Source of the DNA: Gp6-AA40 sp963742105
Lineage (GTDB): Bacteria; Acidobacteriota; Vicinamibacteria; Vicinamibacterales; UBA2999
Direction of reading: 5' to 3'
DNA: 64,000 nucleotides
Assembly (NCBI GenBank): GCA_963742105.1
Contig: CAVUKN010000003.1
Coordinates: 1-64,000 of the forward strand
Shown: in pieces, positions 9,989 to 19,900 of the stretch
Layout of the letters: each line of letters starts with the position of its first letter
Position numbering within the stretch: the stretch's first letter is position 1
Notes under the pieces: generated by a model
Told to the model about the DNA's origin: nothing
What the model saw: the letters and a program-made list of their open reading frames with translations, nothing else
The model's database searches: none
Position numbers and translations under genes: made by a program

Positions 9989-10588
9989 TTACCAATTCAG
10001 GAACAAACCGAGCTCGGCGAGGAATAGAGGCCAGGCGGGCTCCTCCTCGAGCATCAGGTGATTGGCGCTCGGCAAGGAGACGTAGCGCGCGCCCGGGATC
10101 TGGGCCGCCAGCAGGCGACCCCGCTCCGGTGCCACTGCCTGATCGCGATCGCAATGGATGACGAGCGTCGGCGTCTTCACCTGTGACAAAAGCGGTCGCA
10201 CATCGAGGTCATCGTCACGTTCCATCAGTCGCGCGGCGTTTTCCGGCGACGTGGACACGCCTGGAGCTCGTCGAACCACTGCTCGTGCTGCGGCGTCGCC
10301 TCCGGGATGAACCGGCAGGTGAATGTCTTACAGAATGCGGGGTTGTGGACTCCCCAGCCAAGCCGCAACAAACTCGCCAGCGCGCGACGCGCCTCAATAT
10401 CCTCGGCTGTGCCGCCGTGTTTTATTCCCGTTGCGAATGCCCCATAGAGCACCAACTGCGTGACGCGCTCTGGATGCTTCACGGCGTAGGCGATCGCGAT
10501 GGCACCTCCGCGAGAGATTCCAAGCAACGGGAATCGCTCGATGCCGGCCGCGTCAACGACAGTTTCAAGATCGCGGACCCAGGTGTCA
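9989..10588 (-). pseudogene. Alpha/beta hydrolase, 5'-truncated and frameshifted
   Basis: The remnant reads FDTWVRDLETVVDAAGIERF, then the nucleophile elbow GISRGG (Ser) and HPERVTQLVLYGAFATG. A frame change near 10258 leads to the C-terminal half: LLSQVKTPTLVIHCDRDQAVAP (acidic residue of the triad) and SANHLMLEEEP (catalytic His). It resembles hydrolases found alone or fused to LuxR or cyclase domains. The N-terminal ~100 residues, including the first strands and the oxyanion loop, are missing: homology stops at ~10588, where a different coding sequence begins on the other strand. Not functional as it stands. Confidence 0.7.
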
Positions 10589-10604
10589 AAACGTCTATCT
10601 CGAA

Positions 10605-10907
10605 ATGCACGGCCCAGAGCACCCGTGGTTGCAGCGTCTGGCGTTCTTCACTCTGATTTCCGCGCCGACCGAGTTCCCGTGGCACGTGAACGTCACGGCA
10701 CCAGCGGAGATCGATTGTGCCTTTCAGGTGACAGCCTCCGACATGGAGCGATTTCACAAGGCGCTCGACTGCTACGTCACGTATGCGGATGTCATCGCCC
10801 GGACGAAGGTTCATGAGGTGTTCGACAGCGAAGTCCATTTCGAGCTCTTTCTCGAAGACCAGAAGCCACCCTTCGAGGATCTGTGTGACGGCTTAAGAAC
10901 CGCGTAG
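10605..10907 (+). CDS. Hypothetical protein, possibly a 3' gene fragment
   Basis: The 100-codon frame encodes LAFFTLISAPTEFPWHVNV and DCAFQVTASDMERFHKALDC, with plausible protein composition but no family I recognise. Its 5' side meets the broken 5' end of the minus-strand hydrolase at ~10590, and the frame stays open upstream of its first ATG (reading NVYLEM). I suspect the true start was lost in the same rearrangement. It ends at 10907 with DLCDGLRTA. Confidence 0.3.
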   Translation: MHGPEHPWLQRLAFFTLISAPTEFPWHVNVTAPAEIDCAFQVTASDMERFHKALDCYVTYADVIARTKVHEVFDSEVHFELFLEDQKPPFEDLCDGLRTA

Positions 10908-11135
10908 GGCATGGGGGCTTTCGTTTCCGGCCATCCCCTACGACCTCTTCGATGAGCGTATTCGCCAGGAATGAACGCTGAGCTTCTGACCGCCAGCAGC
11001 GCGGCGCCACGCAGCGTGAGACATTGACGATCAGGCCGGTCCCATTCCGCCAACCCGTGCTTTACAATGGGCGCAGTCGTGACCTCGCAGGTTCACGGCT
11101 CCTCTCACGACCGTCGCATTCCTGTTTAGATACTG

Positions 11136-12199
11136 ATGCCGGAACCGCGCGAAGCCCGCTCGGTCATCGAGAACGCCGAACAGGCAGCCACGGCCGGCCA
11201 CTATGCCGTCGCCGAGGATCTCTTGCGCGAGGCGGCCGACCTCCAGGAGCAGACGCTCGGCCCGAACCATCCGGATCTCGCCAAGACATTCAACAATCTC
11301 GGCATCGTCTGCGAGATGACAGACAATCCGATCGACGCGGAGCACTACCTCCGGCGGGCGCACGCCATCGCGACCGCGACGCTGGCGCCGGACCATCCGT
11401 TCGTCGCCACGAGCAGCAAGAACCTTCACGATTTCTGCGCGGCCCGCGGACGGCCGGTGGAGTTGCCGCCGTCACCACCGGCAGTGGCAGCCTGGCTGGA
11501 AGCGCGCGCGCCTGATGCAGCGCCACGGCATGAGCCGTCGCCCTCAACCGACAAGCAGGACGTGATCCCGCTTCCTCGAAAGAGATTCTTCGAGCCCGCT
11601 CGCACTTGGCGGGTTGACCGCGGATCGGCTTACTGATCGTGATTGTCGTGATGGCCCGCCCCTCGCGCAGTCCGGTCGAGGAGACCAGGTCGCGACCGGC
11701 GATCACGAGCGCTCCGGCCTCCAGACTCCGGCGGCCGAGACTCCGGTCCTGAGGCCGACGGCTCCGCCGGCCGAGCCGCTCGCGGAACCGCAACACACGG
11801 CAGAGCTCACTCAGCCCGCTCGCAGCGAGGCCGACACGATTGGCGGCAGGCCAGGCACGCGCGCAAGACCGGCCGCGATGCCAACGGTGGTCACGGCGCA
11901 GCTTTGCACCGCTCTCAAGGCCTGGCAATGCGAGGCGGCGGGCAATCAGACTCCACCGGGGCCGATGTTCTTCTATACACAGGTGAAATCGGCGACCGCC
12001 ACCACGATTGAGCACCGCTGGTACCAAGGCGATCGCTTGCGGCGCGCCGTCCAGCTCCGCGTCGAAGCCAATCCCGGCGCCGGTTACCGTGACGTACAGC
12101 CGCAACACCATCAGCAGTGACAGCGCCGGCGACTGGCGAGTCGAGGTGTGGAGTGCGGATGGCACACTGCTCCAGGAAGAGCACTTCACGGTCCGCTAG
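11136..12199 (+). pseudogene. TPR - membrane segment - DUF2914 protein, multiply frameshifted
   Basis: Three pieces in three frames make one sensible protein. Bases 11136-11605 give two tetratricopeptide repeats (AEDLLREAADLQEQTLGPNHPD; NNLGIVCEMTDNPIDAEHYLRRA). A membrane helix (GLLIVIVVMARPS) follows around 11625-11665. From ~11720 a Pro/Ala-rich linker leads to a DUF2914 domain (FFYTQVKSATATTIEHRWYQGD), which is broken again at ~12090; the end TYSRNTISSDSAGDWRVEVWS is in the next frame and stops at 12199. The DUF2914 motif order fits PF11141. A possible -10 (TTTACAATGG) lies at ~11060. At least three frame changes suggest real decay or poor sequence. The intact form would be a membrane protein with cytosolic TPRs and an external DUF2914. 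Confidence 0.65.
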
Positions 12200-12756
12200 C
12201 GGCTTGGCCGCCAGTTCAAGATCTTAGTGATCGGTGACGTCACGGCGCTCTTCGGTGAGCGTGTTCATGAAGAATCGTTGCGCCCCGACGTGACGAACAA
12301 CGTCAACTCTGTGTCACGGCTGGTTCGCACTGAAATGCGAACACGAGCTTCACGTCAACGACTTCGCTGAAGTCGTGCGCGTACACCTCCAGCATGGTCG
12401 CGTCAGGACCGGCTGATGTTCCGGTAAGGCCAGGATGACCTCTACGTCCAGCGGCATTCCTTTCCCCACACGGTGATCGATATCTCACCCTGGCGGCTGC
12501 GGCGAAGCCGGCACGATGTTCTGATCGACGCGGAAGAAGTTCGTCTGGTCTTATCGGCTTTCACCTGGACCAATCGCTCGTAGTTCGATCCAGATGCCGC
12601 CCGGAACCAGCGGTGCGCCGTCGCGCGGTGCGCGGCATGGATGCCAAGTTCATCAGGCGCCGAAGGGGTGAAGTCACGAAAAACACTTCAGGGCTGCATT
12701 CGCCTGCGGGCGTGGATAGAGCAAGTCCGCCCAAGACCGATCCCCAGTTGATCTAT
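12200..12756. other. No intact gene; possible minus-strand coding remnants
   Basis: This stretch has short minus-strand pieces with protein-like composition, for example GMPLDVEVILALPEHQPVLTRP (about 12390-12455) and HDFSEVVDVKLVFAFQCEP (about 12305-12380) in different frames. They could be the remains of one exported protein gene, but I cannot assign a family. Nothing else is evident. Confidence 0.3.
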
Positions 12757-13337
12757 TCAGCGGAATATGCGGGCGAGTTGGAGCTCGAGACCCGGCAGCA
12801 GCACGGTCCTGAGCACGTCGTCCCACTGGCGCGAGAACGATTCGAATCGGCCGAAACCGTTGTCCGACCGCCGATACACGCGGATGGTCTCGGCGTCTGC
12901 ATCCACGATCCAGTATCCGACACTCCGGATCGCTCGTACAAGCGGCGCTTGATCCCCTCATCCCTGCGCCGCGTTCCCGGTGAGGCAATCTCCACGACGA
13001 GCTCCGGCGTCCCACGGACATGCTGGTCGGTCAGGATCTCCTGAGCGCGAGCACTGGACATGTACAGCAGGTCCGGCTCCACGACATCGAAACGCGACAA
13101 CACGATGTCGAAGGGCGCGAGAAAGACCTGCCCGATCGGGTGCACCTCGAGGTAGTTTCCGATCAGCAGGTGCAAGTAGCCGAGGACACGTCGATGTTTC
13201 GTCGCGGGCGATGGCGTCACGTAGTGCTCCCCGTCGATGAGCTCATGTCGCTGCCCATCGTCGGGAAAGAGCACGAAGTCGTCGTAGGTGAGCTTCACCC
13301 CAGCGGGTTGGGGATTCACGACGTCCTCGTCGGCCAT
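12757..13337 (-). CDS. Uma2 family endonuclease (DUF820), frameshifted
   Basis: The N-terminal two thirds match the Uma2/DUF820 restriction-endonuclease-like family (PF05685): TYDDFVLFPDDGQRHELIDGE, then FDVVEPDLLYM (metal-binding Asp) and ELVVEIASPGTRRRDEGIKRRLYERSGV (Glu of the PD-(D/E)XK core). Near 12928 the frame shifts by one. The expected end (GYWIVDADAETIRVYRR, ending LELQLARIF) is in the neighbouring frame and stops at 12757. Full length would be ~193 aa, normal for the family. It stands alone without a recognisable antitoxin or transposon. Cellular role unknown. Confidence 0.75.
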
Positions 13338-13901
13338 GGGCGCATTCTAGCGTCGTCAGCACCGCACATGCCATGGTGCCGGATGACGCCAGCGGCCGAA
13401 AATCGTGCGTATCCCTGCGACCAGGCGCGGAAGCTGCGTGGTGGTGTGTGACCCGTGCGTCGCAGGTTCTGCGTCCCCGGTCTGCGGTCAGCACGCGCGG
13501 ACTGGGTCTCTAACGTTGTCTACGAGTCAAGTGCACGCAACCGTGCCGCAGTTCGTCCGGGAACGCCTTCTTGAACTCGCCACGCGCGTTCTATTTCGTC
13601 TCCTTTGTAGATCTCCTCCGTTGGCGCGCAGGATAGATCCCTGGGTGTGTTCAGAAGAAAGGAGACACAAAGACCGCCGTTGATCGTGAGATCGCTTTCA
13701 GCGGCCGCGGCACATCGATCGCCCCGCAGGTGAGTGCGCTCGACCTCGTCATTTCCCTTGCCCTGCGCGAGCCGCTGCGCCACAATCCGGCCGTTCCACC
13801 TGATCCGTGGAGCATCTGATGAATTAGGGCTCACACAGTCGGCCTCGGTTGGGCTTTTCCGTGGCTCTCACACGTGATGACAACGACGTAGAGCGACAGC
13901 G
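13338..13901. other. Intergenic, no supported gene
   Basis: No frame in this 564-bp stretch shows a family signature. A plus-strand segment at about 13680-13820 (VSALDLVISLALREPLRHNP) has protein-like composition but no start and no recognisable homology; it may be the tail of a lost gene. Confidence 0.4.
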
Positions 13902-14693
13902 ATGACGCTGCTGGCCGAGGGCGCCGAGGTTCTGCACCGGGTCGTGACGCGCCGCTCGCTGGATCCACGCGTCATCTTCACGCCGGCCCAGCGCGCCGAC
14001 TGGCCTCATCGTTACCCACGCGGGTGGCGGGTCGGTTCGCGCGTCTATCAACAATTGAAACGCACGCGGCAACGACGATACGCCACCCTGTATCGCCGCT
14101 TCGGCGCCTTCACGATGCACTCGGAGAAGGACTACTGCGACAACCTCGCCTTGGCCGATGATGTTCGTGACGTAACCGGGACGATCGTCGAGTGCGGGAC
14201 GTGGAAAGGCGGAATGATCGCCGGCATCGCTGCCCTGCTCGGCCCCGAGCGTCATTACTATCTGTTTGACAGCTACGAAGGCCTGCCCCCGGCCGGGTCT
14301 CTGGACAAAGACCTGTACGGCCAGTCGGGCCGCGAGTGGCAAGCCGCGACGACGCACAACGACCGTGCGACGCTCGAAGATGCGCAGGCCGCGATGCGGC
14401 TGGCTGGCGTCCCGCATGTGACGATTACCAAAGGCTGGTTTGCGGACACGCTTCCCGCCTACGCTGGCGGCCCGATTGCCCTCCTGCGCTGTGATGGCGA
14501 CTGGTACCAATCCACCATGGACACGCTGACGGCCATCGAACCGAACGTCACCGCTGGCGGGCTGATCGTGTTCGATGATTACTACTACTGGGAAGGGTGC
14601 GCCAAAGCGGTGCACGACTACCTGTCCCGGACGCAGTCCTCAGCGGTGATCAGAACCTCACCCGGAGGCTATGCCTACATCCGTAAGCCCTGA
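13902..14693 (+). CDS. TylF/MycF-type SAM-dependent methyltransferase
   Basis: A 263-aa protein of the macrocin O-methyltransferase (TylF) family, PF05711. Features are HSEKDYCDNLALADDV, the SAM loop VECGTWKGGMIAGIA, YYLFDSYEGLPP and the metal-binding VFDDYYYWEG near residue 225. The family methylates sugar hydroxyls, usually of antibiotics or surface glycans, with Mg2+. No glycosyltransferase lies beside it, so the substrate cannot be inferred. The frame is intact. The ATG at 13902 is used; ~30 residues upstream of the conserved core are weakly conserved, so a later start is possible. Confidence 0.85.
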   Translation: MTLLAEGAEVLHRVVTRRSLDPRVIFTPAQRADWPHRYPRGWRVGSRVYQQLKRTRQRRYATLYRRFGAFTMHSEKDYCDNLALADDVRDVTGTIVECGTWKGGMIAGIAALLGPERHYYLFDSYEGLPPAGSLDKDLYGQSGREWQAATTHNDRATLEDAQAAMRLAGVPHVTITKGWFADTLPAYAGGPIALLRCDGDWYQSTMDTLTAIEPNVTAGGLIVFDDYYYWEGCAKAVHDYLSRTQSSAVIRTSPGGYAYIRKP

Positions 14694-14794
14694 TTGGCGA
14701 GATCGATCCAGTTCTGGCGTCGACGCACATCATCAGCCAATCGCCCGGAATCAGCCCCCGTGCACATCCCTCCGGCAGCTGTCATGATCGGTGG

Positions 14795-15588
14795 ATGAAC
14801 CGACGGTATCGAGCCGGTGAGTCTGTCGAAGACTTCTGCCGGGCATGCAAGACAGATCGTCATCACACCATCATCGTGGTCGATGCGGACAGCCGTCCGT
14901 TGCGAGTCTCGTGCGACTACTGCGACAGCCAGCACAATTTTCGCGGCGGACCCCGCATCGACGTGTCTCCGGAGCGGGAGCGGTCGTCCATGTCGCCCGG
15001 CGGCCCTGACAAGGCCCGCCCCACATCGGGCGGCGCTCACCCAACATCGCCGGGCGGTGCTGACTATGCTCGCCCCACATCGCCGGCGCTCGCCCCACAT
15101 CACCCGGCGGGTCTGACGACGCTGGACCCACATCAGCCGGCGAGGCTGACAATGCCGGTCCCACGTCGACGACCACGCCTACCGCCAGACCGTCATCGCC
15201 TGTTGCCGGCGAAGAAAGGACCGCTTTCCGCGTGCCGACCGAATCTGCTCCTGGTGATCTCGAGACTCTCCTGCGCCGGATCCTGCGTGAAGAAAGCGGC
15301 CTCACTGCGGTGGCGCCGGCGGCGAAATGGCGCGGCGGCACGCTGGTGCTGCGACCGGGGACACCCGGGCTGCAGGAAAAGAGCTGGCCGATCGAGACCT
15401 TCTTTCACAAGATCGTGATGCTGCGTAATCGGCTGCGGACGCTCGAGCAGCAGGTCAACGCGTCCGAATTGCCGGACGACGTGAAGATCAAGCTGCAGGG
15501 ATACGTCAGCGGATGCTACGGGTCCTTGACCAGTTTCAATATCCTTTTCGCCGATGAGGACGATCAGTTCAAAGGAACCGGCGCCTGA
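14795..15588 (+). CDS. Zn-ribbon protein with repeat-expanded linker, frame broken in the repeat
   Basis: The N-terminus is a zinc ribbon with two CxxC pairs (FCRACKTDRHHTIIVV, SCDYCDSQHNFRGGP). The C-terminal 110 residues (LETLLRRILREESGLT, KWRGGTLVLRPG, WPIETFFHKIVMLRNRLRTLEQQV) are helical and end at 15588. The two parts lie in different frames. The linker is a 33-bp tandem array (SPGGADYARPT-like units), and one unit (15080-15099) has lost 13 bp, which exactly accounts for the frame difference. I therefore treat 14795-15588 as one gene of ~270 codons. The pairing resembles small hypothetical proteins of Vicinamibacterales; function unknown, possibly nucleic-acid binding. It overlaps the convergent membrane gene by 20 bp. 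Confidence 0.6.
14993..15165 (+). repeat. 33-bp tandem array (6 units) inside a coding sequence
   Basis: Units start at 14993, 15026, 15047, 15080, 15100 and 15133, with lengths 33, 21, 33, 20, 33 and 33. Each full unit encodes an 11-residue S-P-G-G-A-D-x-A-R-P-T type repeat. The 21-bp unit is an in-frame contraction; the 20-bp unit breaks the frame. Positions 14999-15028 match the extragenic hairpin at 60819-60848 at 24 of 30 bases, so the array derives from a REP-like palindrome. Confidence 0.85.
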
Positions 15589-15916
15589 CATGGGTCCCGA
15601 GGAAGGCCGCCCCCGCAAACGGCACGCTGAGACACGTCGACAGCGCCACCGCCAGTGGCCATAGCCCACCGAGCTCGCCGCTTCGGACCATCATCGTCAG
15701 CACCTGTGCCGGCACAATCAGCCAGGTCGACAGCCACGCCCGACCGCGCGCCAGCACTCCGATCCCGAAGCTGATCGCGAGCACGGCCGGCAACCCGAGC
15801 GTCCAATAAGCGCCGCTGTCCCAGGCTTCCCGACGACCCGTCAAGGCGTGGATGCCCAGTTCCAGTCCGACGCCCACGAGCAAGGCCAGCGGAATGGTGA
15901 CCTGTCTGTCCAGCAT
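15569..15916 (-). CDS. Small integral membrane protein (115 aa)
   Basis: Four hydrophobic segments are visible: IPLALLVGVGLELGIHAL, LPAVLAISFGIGVLA, WLIVPAQVLTMMV and LWPLAVALSTCLSVPFAGAAFLG, ending with a basic HVRRRFL tail. No family is recognised. Its 3' end overlaps the convergent Zn-ribbon gene by 20 bp. It lies downstream of fabG on the same strand with ~90 bp between, so it could share that transcript. Confidence 0.65.
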   Translation of the reverse strand: MLDRQVTIPLALLVGVGLELGIHALTGRREAWDSGAYWTLGLPAVLAISFGIGVLARGRAWLSTWLIVPAQVLTMMVRSGELGGLWPLAVALSTCLSVPFAGAAFLGTHVRRRFL

Positions 15917-16007
15917 GGACTGACTATCGGCTCCATTGCCGAAACTGTTTGCAGCGAATGAAGCGGGTGCATCGTGTACTCCACCAGGGGCTTCGGTTTC
16001 ATCGCAA

Positions 16008-16748
16008 TCACGATCCGAGGTAGATCCCGCCGTTCACGCCGATCGTCTGCCCGGTGATGTAGTCGTTGCCGGCCAGCAGCACGGCGACATCGGCACACTC
16101 CTCCGCCTCGCCAAACCGTCCGACCGGAATCATGTCTGGCTTGACGCTGGGATTCGACGTCACCATTTCGGTGGCGATGAGCGCCGGCGCGATCGCGTTG
16201 ACGGTGACGCCTTCTTTGGCCAGTATTCGCGCGTAGCTCTTGGTCGCGGCGATCACGCCTGCTTTTGCTGCCGCGTAGTGCACCGCCATCACGCTTCCTG
16301 CCTGTCCAGCCACCGACGTCAGGTTGATGACGCGTCCCCACCGGCGCGCACGCATCCCCGGCAGGACCGCCTGCGTCATCAGAAACACTGACGAGAGGTT
16401 GACCTGGATCATCTCGTTCCAGCTCGCCTCCGACATCTGGTCGATGCTCTCGACCCTCAGCCGGCCGGCGTTGTTCACGAGAATGTCCACGGCGCCGAGA
16501 CCGGCTTCGACCGCCGCGACGAGCGCGGTGGTGTCGCTGCCTCTCGACACGTCACTTCTGACGGCGAGCGCGCGCCGACCAGCGCGACGGATGGCATCGG
16601 CCGTCGCATTCGCATCCGACTCGCGGCTGACATAATTCACGGCCACGTCACAGCCCGCAGCGGCCAGGGCCAGCGCGATGGCCTTTCCGATTCCGCGGCC
16701 GCCGCCGGTCACCAGCGCCACCCTTCCTGAGAGCGATGTCTGTGTCAT
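16008..16748 (-). CDS. fabG: 3-oxoacyl-ACP reductase / SDR family oxidoreductase
   Basis: A complete 246-aa classical short-chain dehydrogenase. It has the Rossmann motif TGGGRGIG near the N-terminus, NNAGRL, the active-site Ser in NLTSVAGQ and Tyr-x3-Lys in YAAAKAG, with the C-terminal YITGQTIGVNGGIY typical of FabG. FabG reduces 3-oxoacyl-ACP with NADPH in fatty-acid elongation. Without other fab genes beside it, a different carbonyl substrate is equally possible. ATG at 16748; the upstream frame is not conserved. Confidence 0.85.
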   Translation of the reverse strand: MTQTSLSGRVALVTGGGRGIGKAIALALAAAGCDVAVNYVSRESDANATADAIRRAGRRALAVRSDVSRGSDTTALVAAVEAGLGAVDILVNNAGRLRVESIDQMSEASWNEMIQVNLSSVFLMTQAVLPGMRARRWGRVINLTSVAGQAGSVMAVHYAAAKAGVIAATKSYARILAKEGVTVNAIAPALIATEMVTSNPSVKPDMIPVGRFGEAEECADVAVLLAGNDYITGQTIGVNGGIYLGS

Positions 16749-16796
16749 GGACCTGAATGCTACCTTGCGGAATCCGTGCTCGCCCGGGTCTTGACG

Positions 16797-16845
16797 GAGC
16801 GATGTGAACCACGAAGGGCACGAAGGACACGAAGAAGGATCTTGG
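16797..16845. repeat. ACGAAGG-word repeat
   Basis: The segment repeats CACGAAGG-like words (CCACGAAGGGCACGAAGGAC and on), an intergenic short-word array upstream of fabG and downstream of the TonB-receptor gene. The same word family is common between genes in many environmental bacteria. Confidence 0.6.
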
Positions 16846-16940
16846 CTGGCGTGCGGCTTCGCGTGGATCTTTGTCAGCGAGCTCAAATGGGCGCGACCAG
16901 AGCCCGGCCGTCCGGGCCCCGGTCTCTTTGTATGCAATCC

Positions 16941-19900
16941 CTAAAAATCGACCTGCGCGCTGATCTTGAACAGGCGCCCCACCGTGATCGACAACGGGTT
17001 GAGGTACGTGCTCGGGTTGACGTAGCTCTGGTTGTACACGTCCGGCGTGTTCGAGTTGAACAGATTGAACATGTCAAGTGCGACGAGCGTCCGGGTGCGC
17101 CCGTAGCGGATGTTCTTGCCCAACCGCAAATCGACCTGGCTGAGACGATCGCCGTACTTCACGCCGGGCTGGACAATGTTCACGAACTCGATCGGAATTC
17201 CGCTCGAGAGCGGACGTCCGAGGTTGGTCTGGAACTCCGGCGCGATGATCGCCGAGGCGCCGAGACTCTGGCTCGTAACGCTCGGGAAGTTGTTGCCGGG
17301 ATACGGGACGCTGTGGAACGTGCTGGAGAGGAGCACGTCGATCTTGGGCACCGTATACGACACCAATCCTTTGACGTTGGTCTGGAATCCCGATTCGCGA
17401 TGGCAGAACTCGCGAGGCCACTGGCCTGGCACGCCGGTGCCCCCGAAGAATGGGGAGAACGCGTTGAGAGAGCCGCCCCACCCGTACTGCGAGATGTAGG
17501 CATCGGGGTGCGCGTTCACCACGCCGCACTCGTCCTCGGTGACGTTGCCGGTGCTCGTGCCGCCCTGGACCGTGACGTCCCGCAAGCGCGCCGTCGCGGT
17601 CACGTCCACTCCGTTGAAACGGTTATAGGCACCGCCGGCGTCATCCGAAAACGTCTGGTAGTAATCGTATGAGCCGAACTTCGCCGGCTTGATGTCGAAC
17701 AGCGTCAGCGGGTAGCCGCCACCATTCGGCAGATTGGGATCCTGCGGCACGGTGTACGTGAACTGGTCGAAGTCCGCCGGCGTCAGGGCGCGGTTGTAGG
17801 TGGTCTGCAGATTGCCCCAGCTCCGGCGGATGTAGTCGACTTCCACGGACACGCGAGGCGCGATCTGCTGGTTGATTCCTGCCGTCAGGTCCCAGCTGTA
17901 CTCGCGCCTGTTCCAGCCACTCGTCGTCGCAGGATCGACCGTCAGGTTCTGCACGGCGGGCTTGCCGAAGTTCGGATTGTCCCAGGCGCCGCACTCCCCG
18001 TTGGCGACGGGGTTCAGCAGGTCGCAGTCGGGAGAGTAGTTCCCCGACCTCGCATCGCCGGTGCCGTAGAAGCTGTCGTTCCACGGTCGGTTCACCGACG
18101 AAACGAAGTTCAACGCCCCCGCGGGACTGTAGAACAACCACTCGTTGACCGTGTTCGTCGTCGTCACGTAGCGGCCAAGGAAGAATTTCGCTGCCGTGTG
18201 GCCGTTGCCGAACACGTCGTACGACGCGCCGAACCGCGGTTGAATGTCGTTCAGGTGTAGCGGGCCGTCGGCCTCCGGGAAGACGACCGCGTTCGGGAGG
18301 AACCGGTTCGGCCCCATCTGCTGCCGACCGAAGTGATCGCCGAGATGCTCGTAACGCAGTCCGCCACTCAGGGAGAGGCGGTTCAGCGTCCACCGGTCCT
18401 GGGCGTAGAGGGCCATGAACGTCTGCTGCTGTAACTGATCCGATGCTTGGTCCGCGTACATCGTCAACCGGTACGGCACCGTGTTGTTGAAGTTGTATTT
18501 GAGTTGGGCATCGTTGTAGTAGTTCTTGGGGAACGTCGAGGTGTTCTTCGACCATCGAGCGCCGAACTTCGCGGAGTGCGACCCGGTAACGTAGGACACT
18601 GCACCTTGAACAACCGTGGTGAATCCCGTGTGCCCCGTCCAGTTGGCCGACCGGTAGTTCAGGTTGGCGAGGGTCACTGGACCGTCCGGACTATTGATCG
18701 TCAGCGAATCGTCCTGGACCGGAATCGTCGTCGTGTCGTACGGGTTCTTCTGACGGGCGCCCCACCAGAAGTTCGGCCCGATCTGCACGTTCGCGTCGAG
18801 CAGCACGCGGTTGGTGAGCGGCGAGGTCCACGAGACCTGCGTCAGGTTACTGGGGTGATTTTCGTTTCGCTGCAGGGCTTCCCTGGTCGCAACCTGACCG
18901 GTGAACGTCAGCCCGGAGCTCGACCCGCCGGCGTCACAGTGCAGGCAGTTCCAATGCAGATCGGTCCAGCCAACGAGCTTGTTGCGCGGGGACATCTGCC
19001 AGGTCAGACGGACGGAGTGATTCTTCCACACGCCGTCGTCTTCAGACTGCTTGGTGAAGTCCGGAGCGTAGGTCCACTTGGTGTTGTCGCCGGCGTTCTT
19101 GTTGTCCCACATGCTGGCGACCGTCTGTCGGTTGTACTGATAACGATAGGTGGCGAAGAACCACAACCGGTCACGCTTGATGGGCCCGCCGAACGATGGA
19201 TTGATGTCCCACAGCTGCTTCGGCTTTAACGGCGTGGAAAGCCCTTTGGCGGTCTGTTCCGGGCTGAGGTTGTCGCTGACGAACGCGCTCCCGGAGCCGT
19301 TGATGAAAAAGCTTCCGGCGAACATGTTTCCGCCCTGCTTGCCGATGATGTTCAACTGCGGTCCGCCTGTCGTTGCTTCGCCGAGACCGCCGCTGAGGGC
19401 AAACACGACTTCCTGGGCATTGCCGACCTCCGGCGCATAGCCCGAGACCCCCATCCCCTGGTAGCCGCCGCTCATGCCGTCGACGAGGACTTGTCCCTCG
19501 TTGCGGCGTCCGCCGTGAATCTGGAACACGCTGAAGACGTTCCCCTGCGAGCCCCCGACGTCATTGCCCTGAACGTTGAGGGACGGAACGAGCTGCGTGA
19601 GCGACGAATAGAGGCGTGACGTTGGAATCTCGGCCACCGTCTTGCCCGCAATCGTTTCTTCCGTGCGCGCGCTCGTCGTGTCTACCACGGGCGCTTCGCC
19701 GGACACCGTGACCGTCTCCTGGACGCCGCCTACACGCATGTCGGCGTTGACCGTGGCGATGAACGTTCCCGCCAATTCGATGCCGTCCCGCTTGACGATG
19801 TTGAACCCGCCCAGCGTGAACGTGACGGAATAGCTTCCGGGCCGCAGATCCTGAATGGAGTACTGCCCGACACTGTTCGTAGTCACCGAACGCGCCCTTT

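Noticed and set aside
14993..15165. CRISPR-like array
   Set aside because: Units are contiguous and translate as a linker; there are no spacers and no cas genes in the window.
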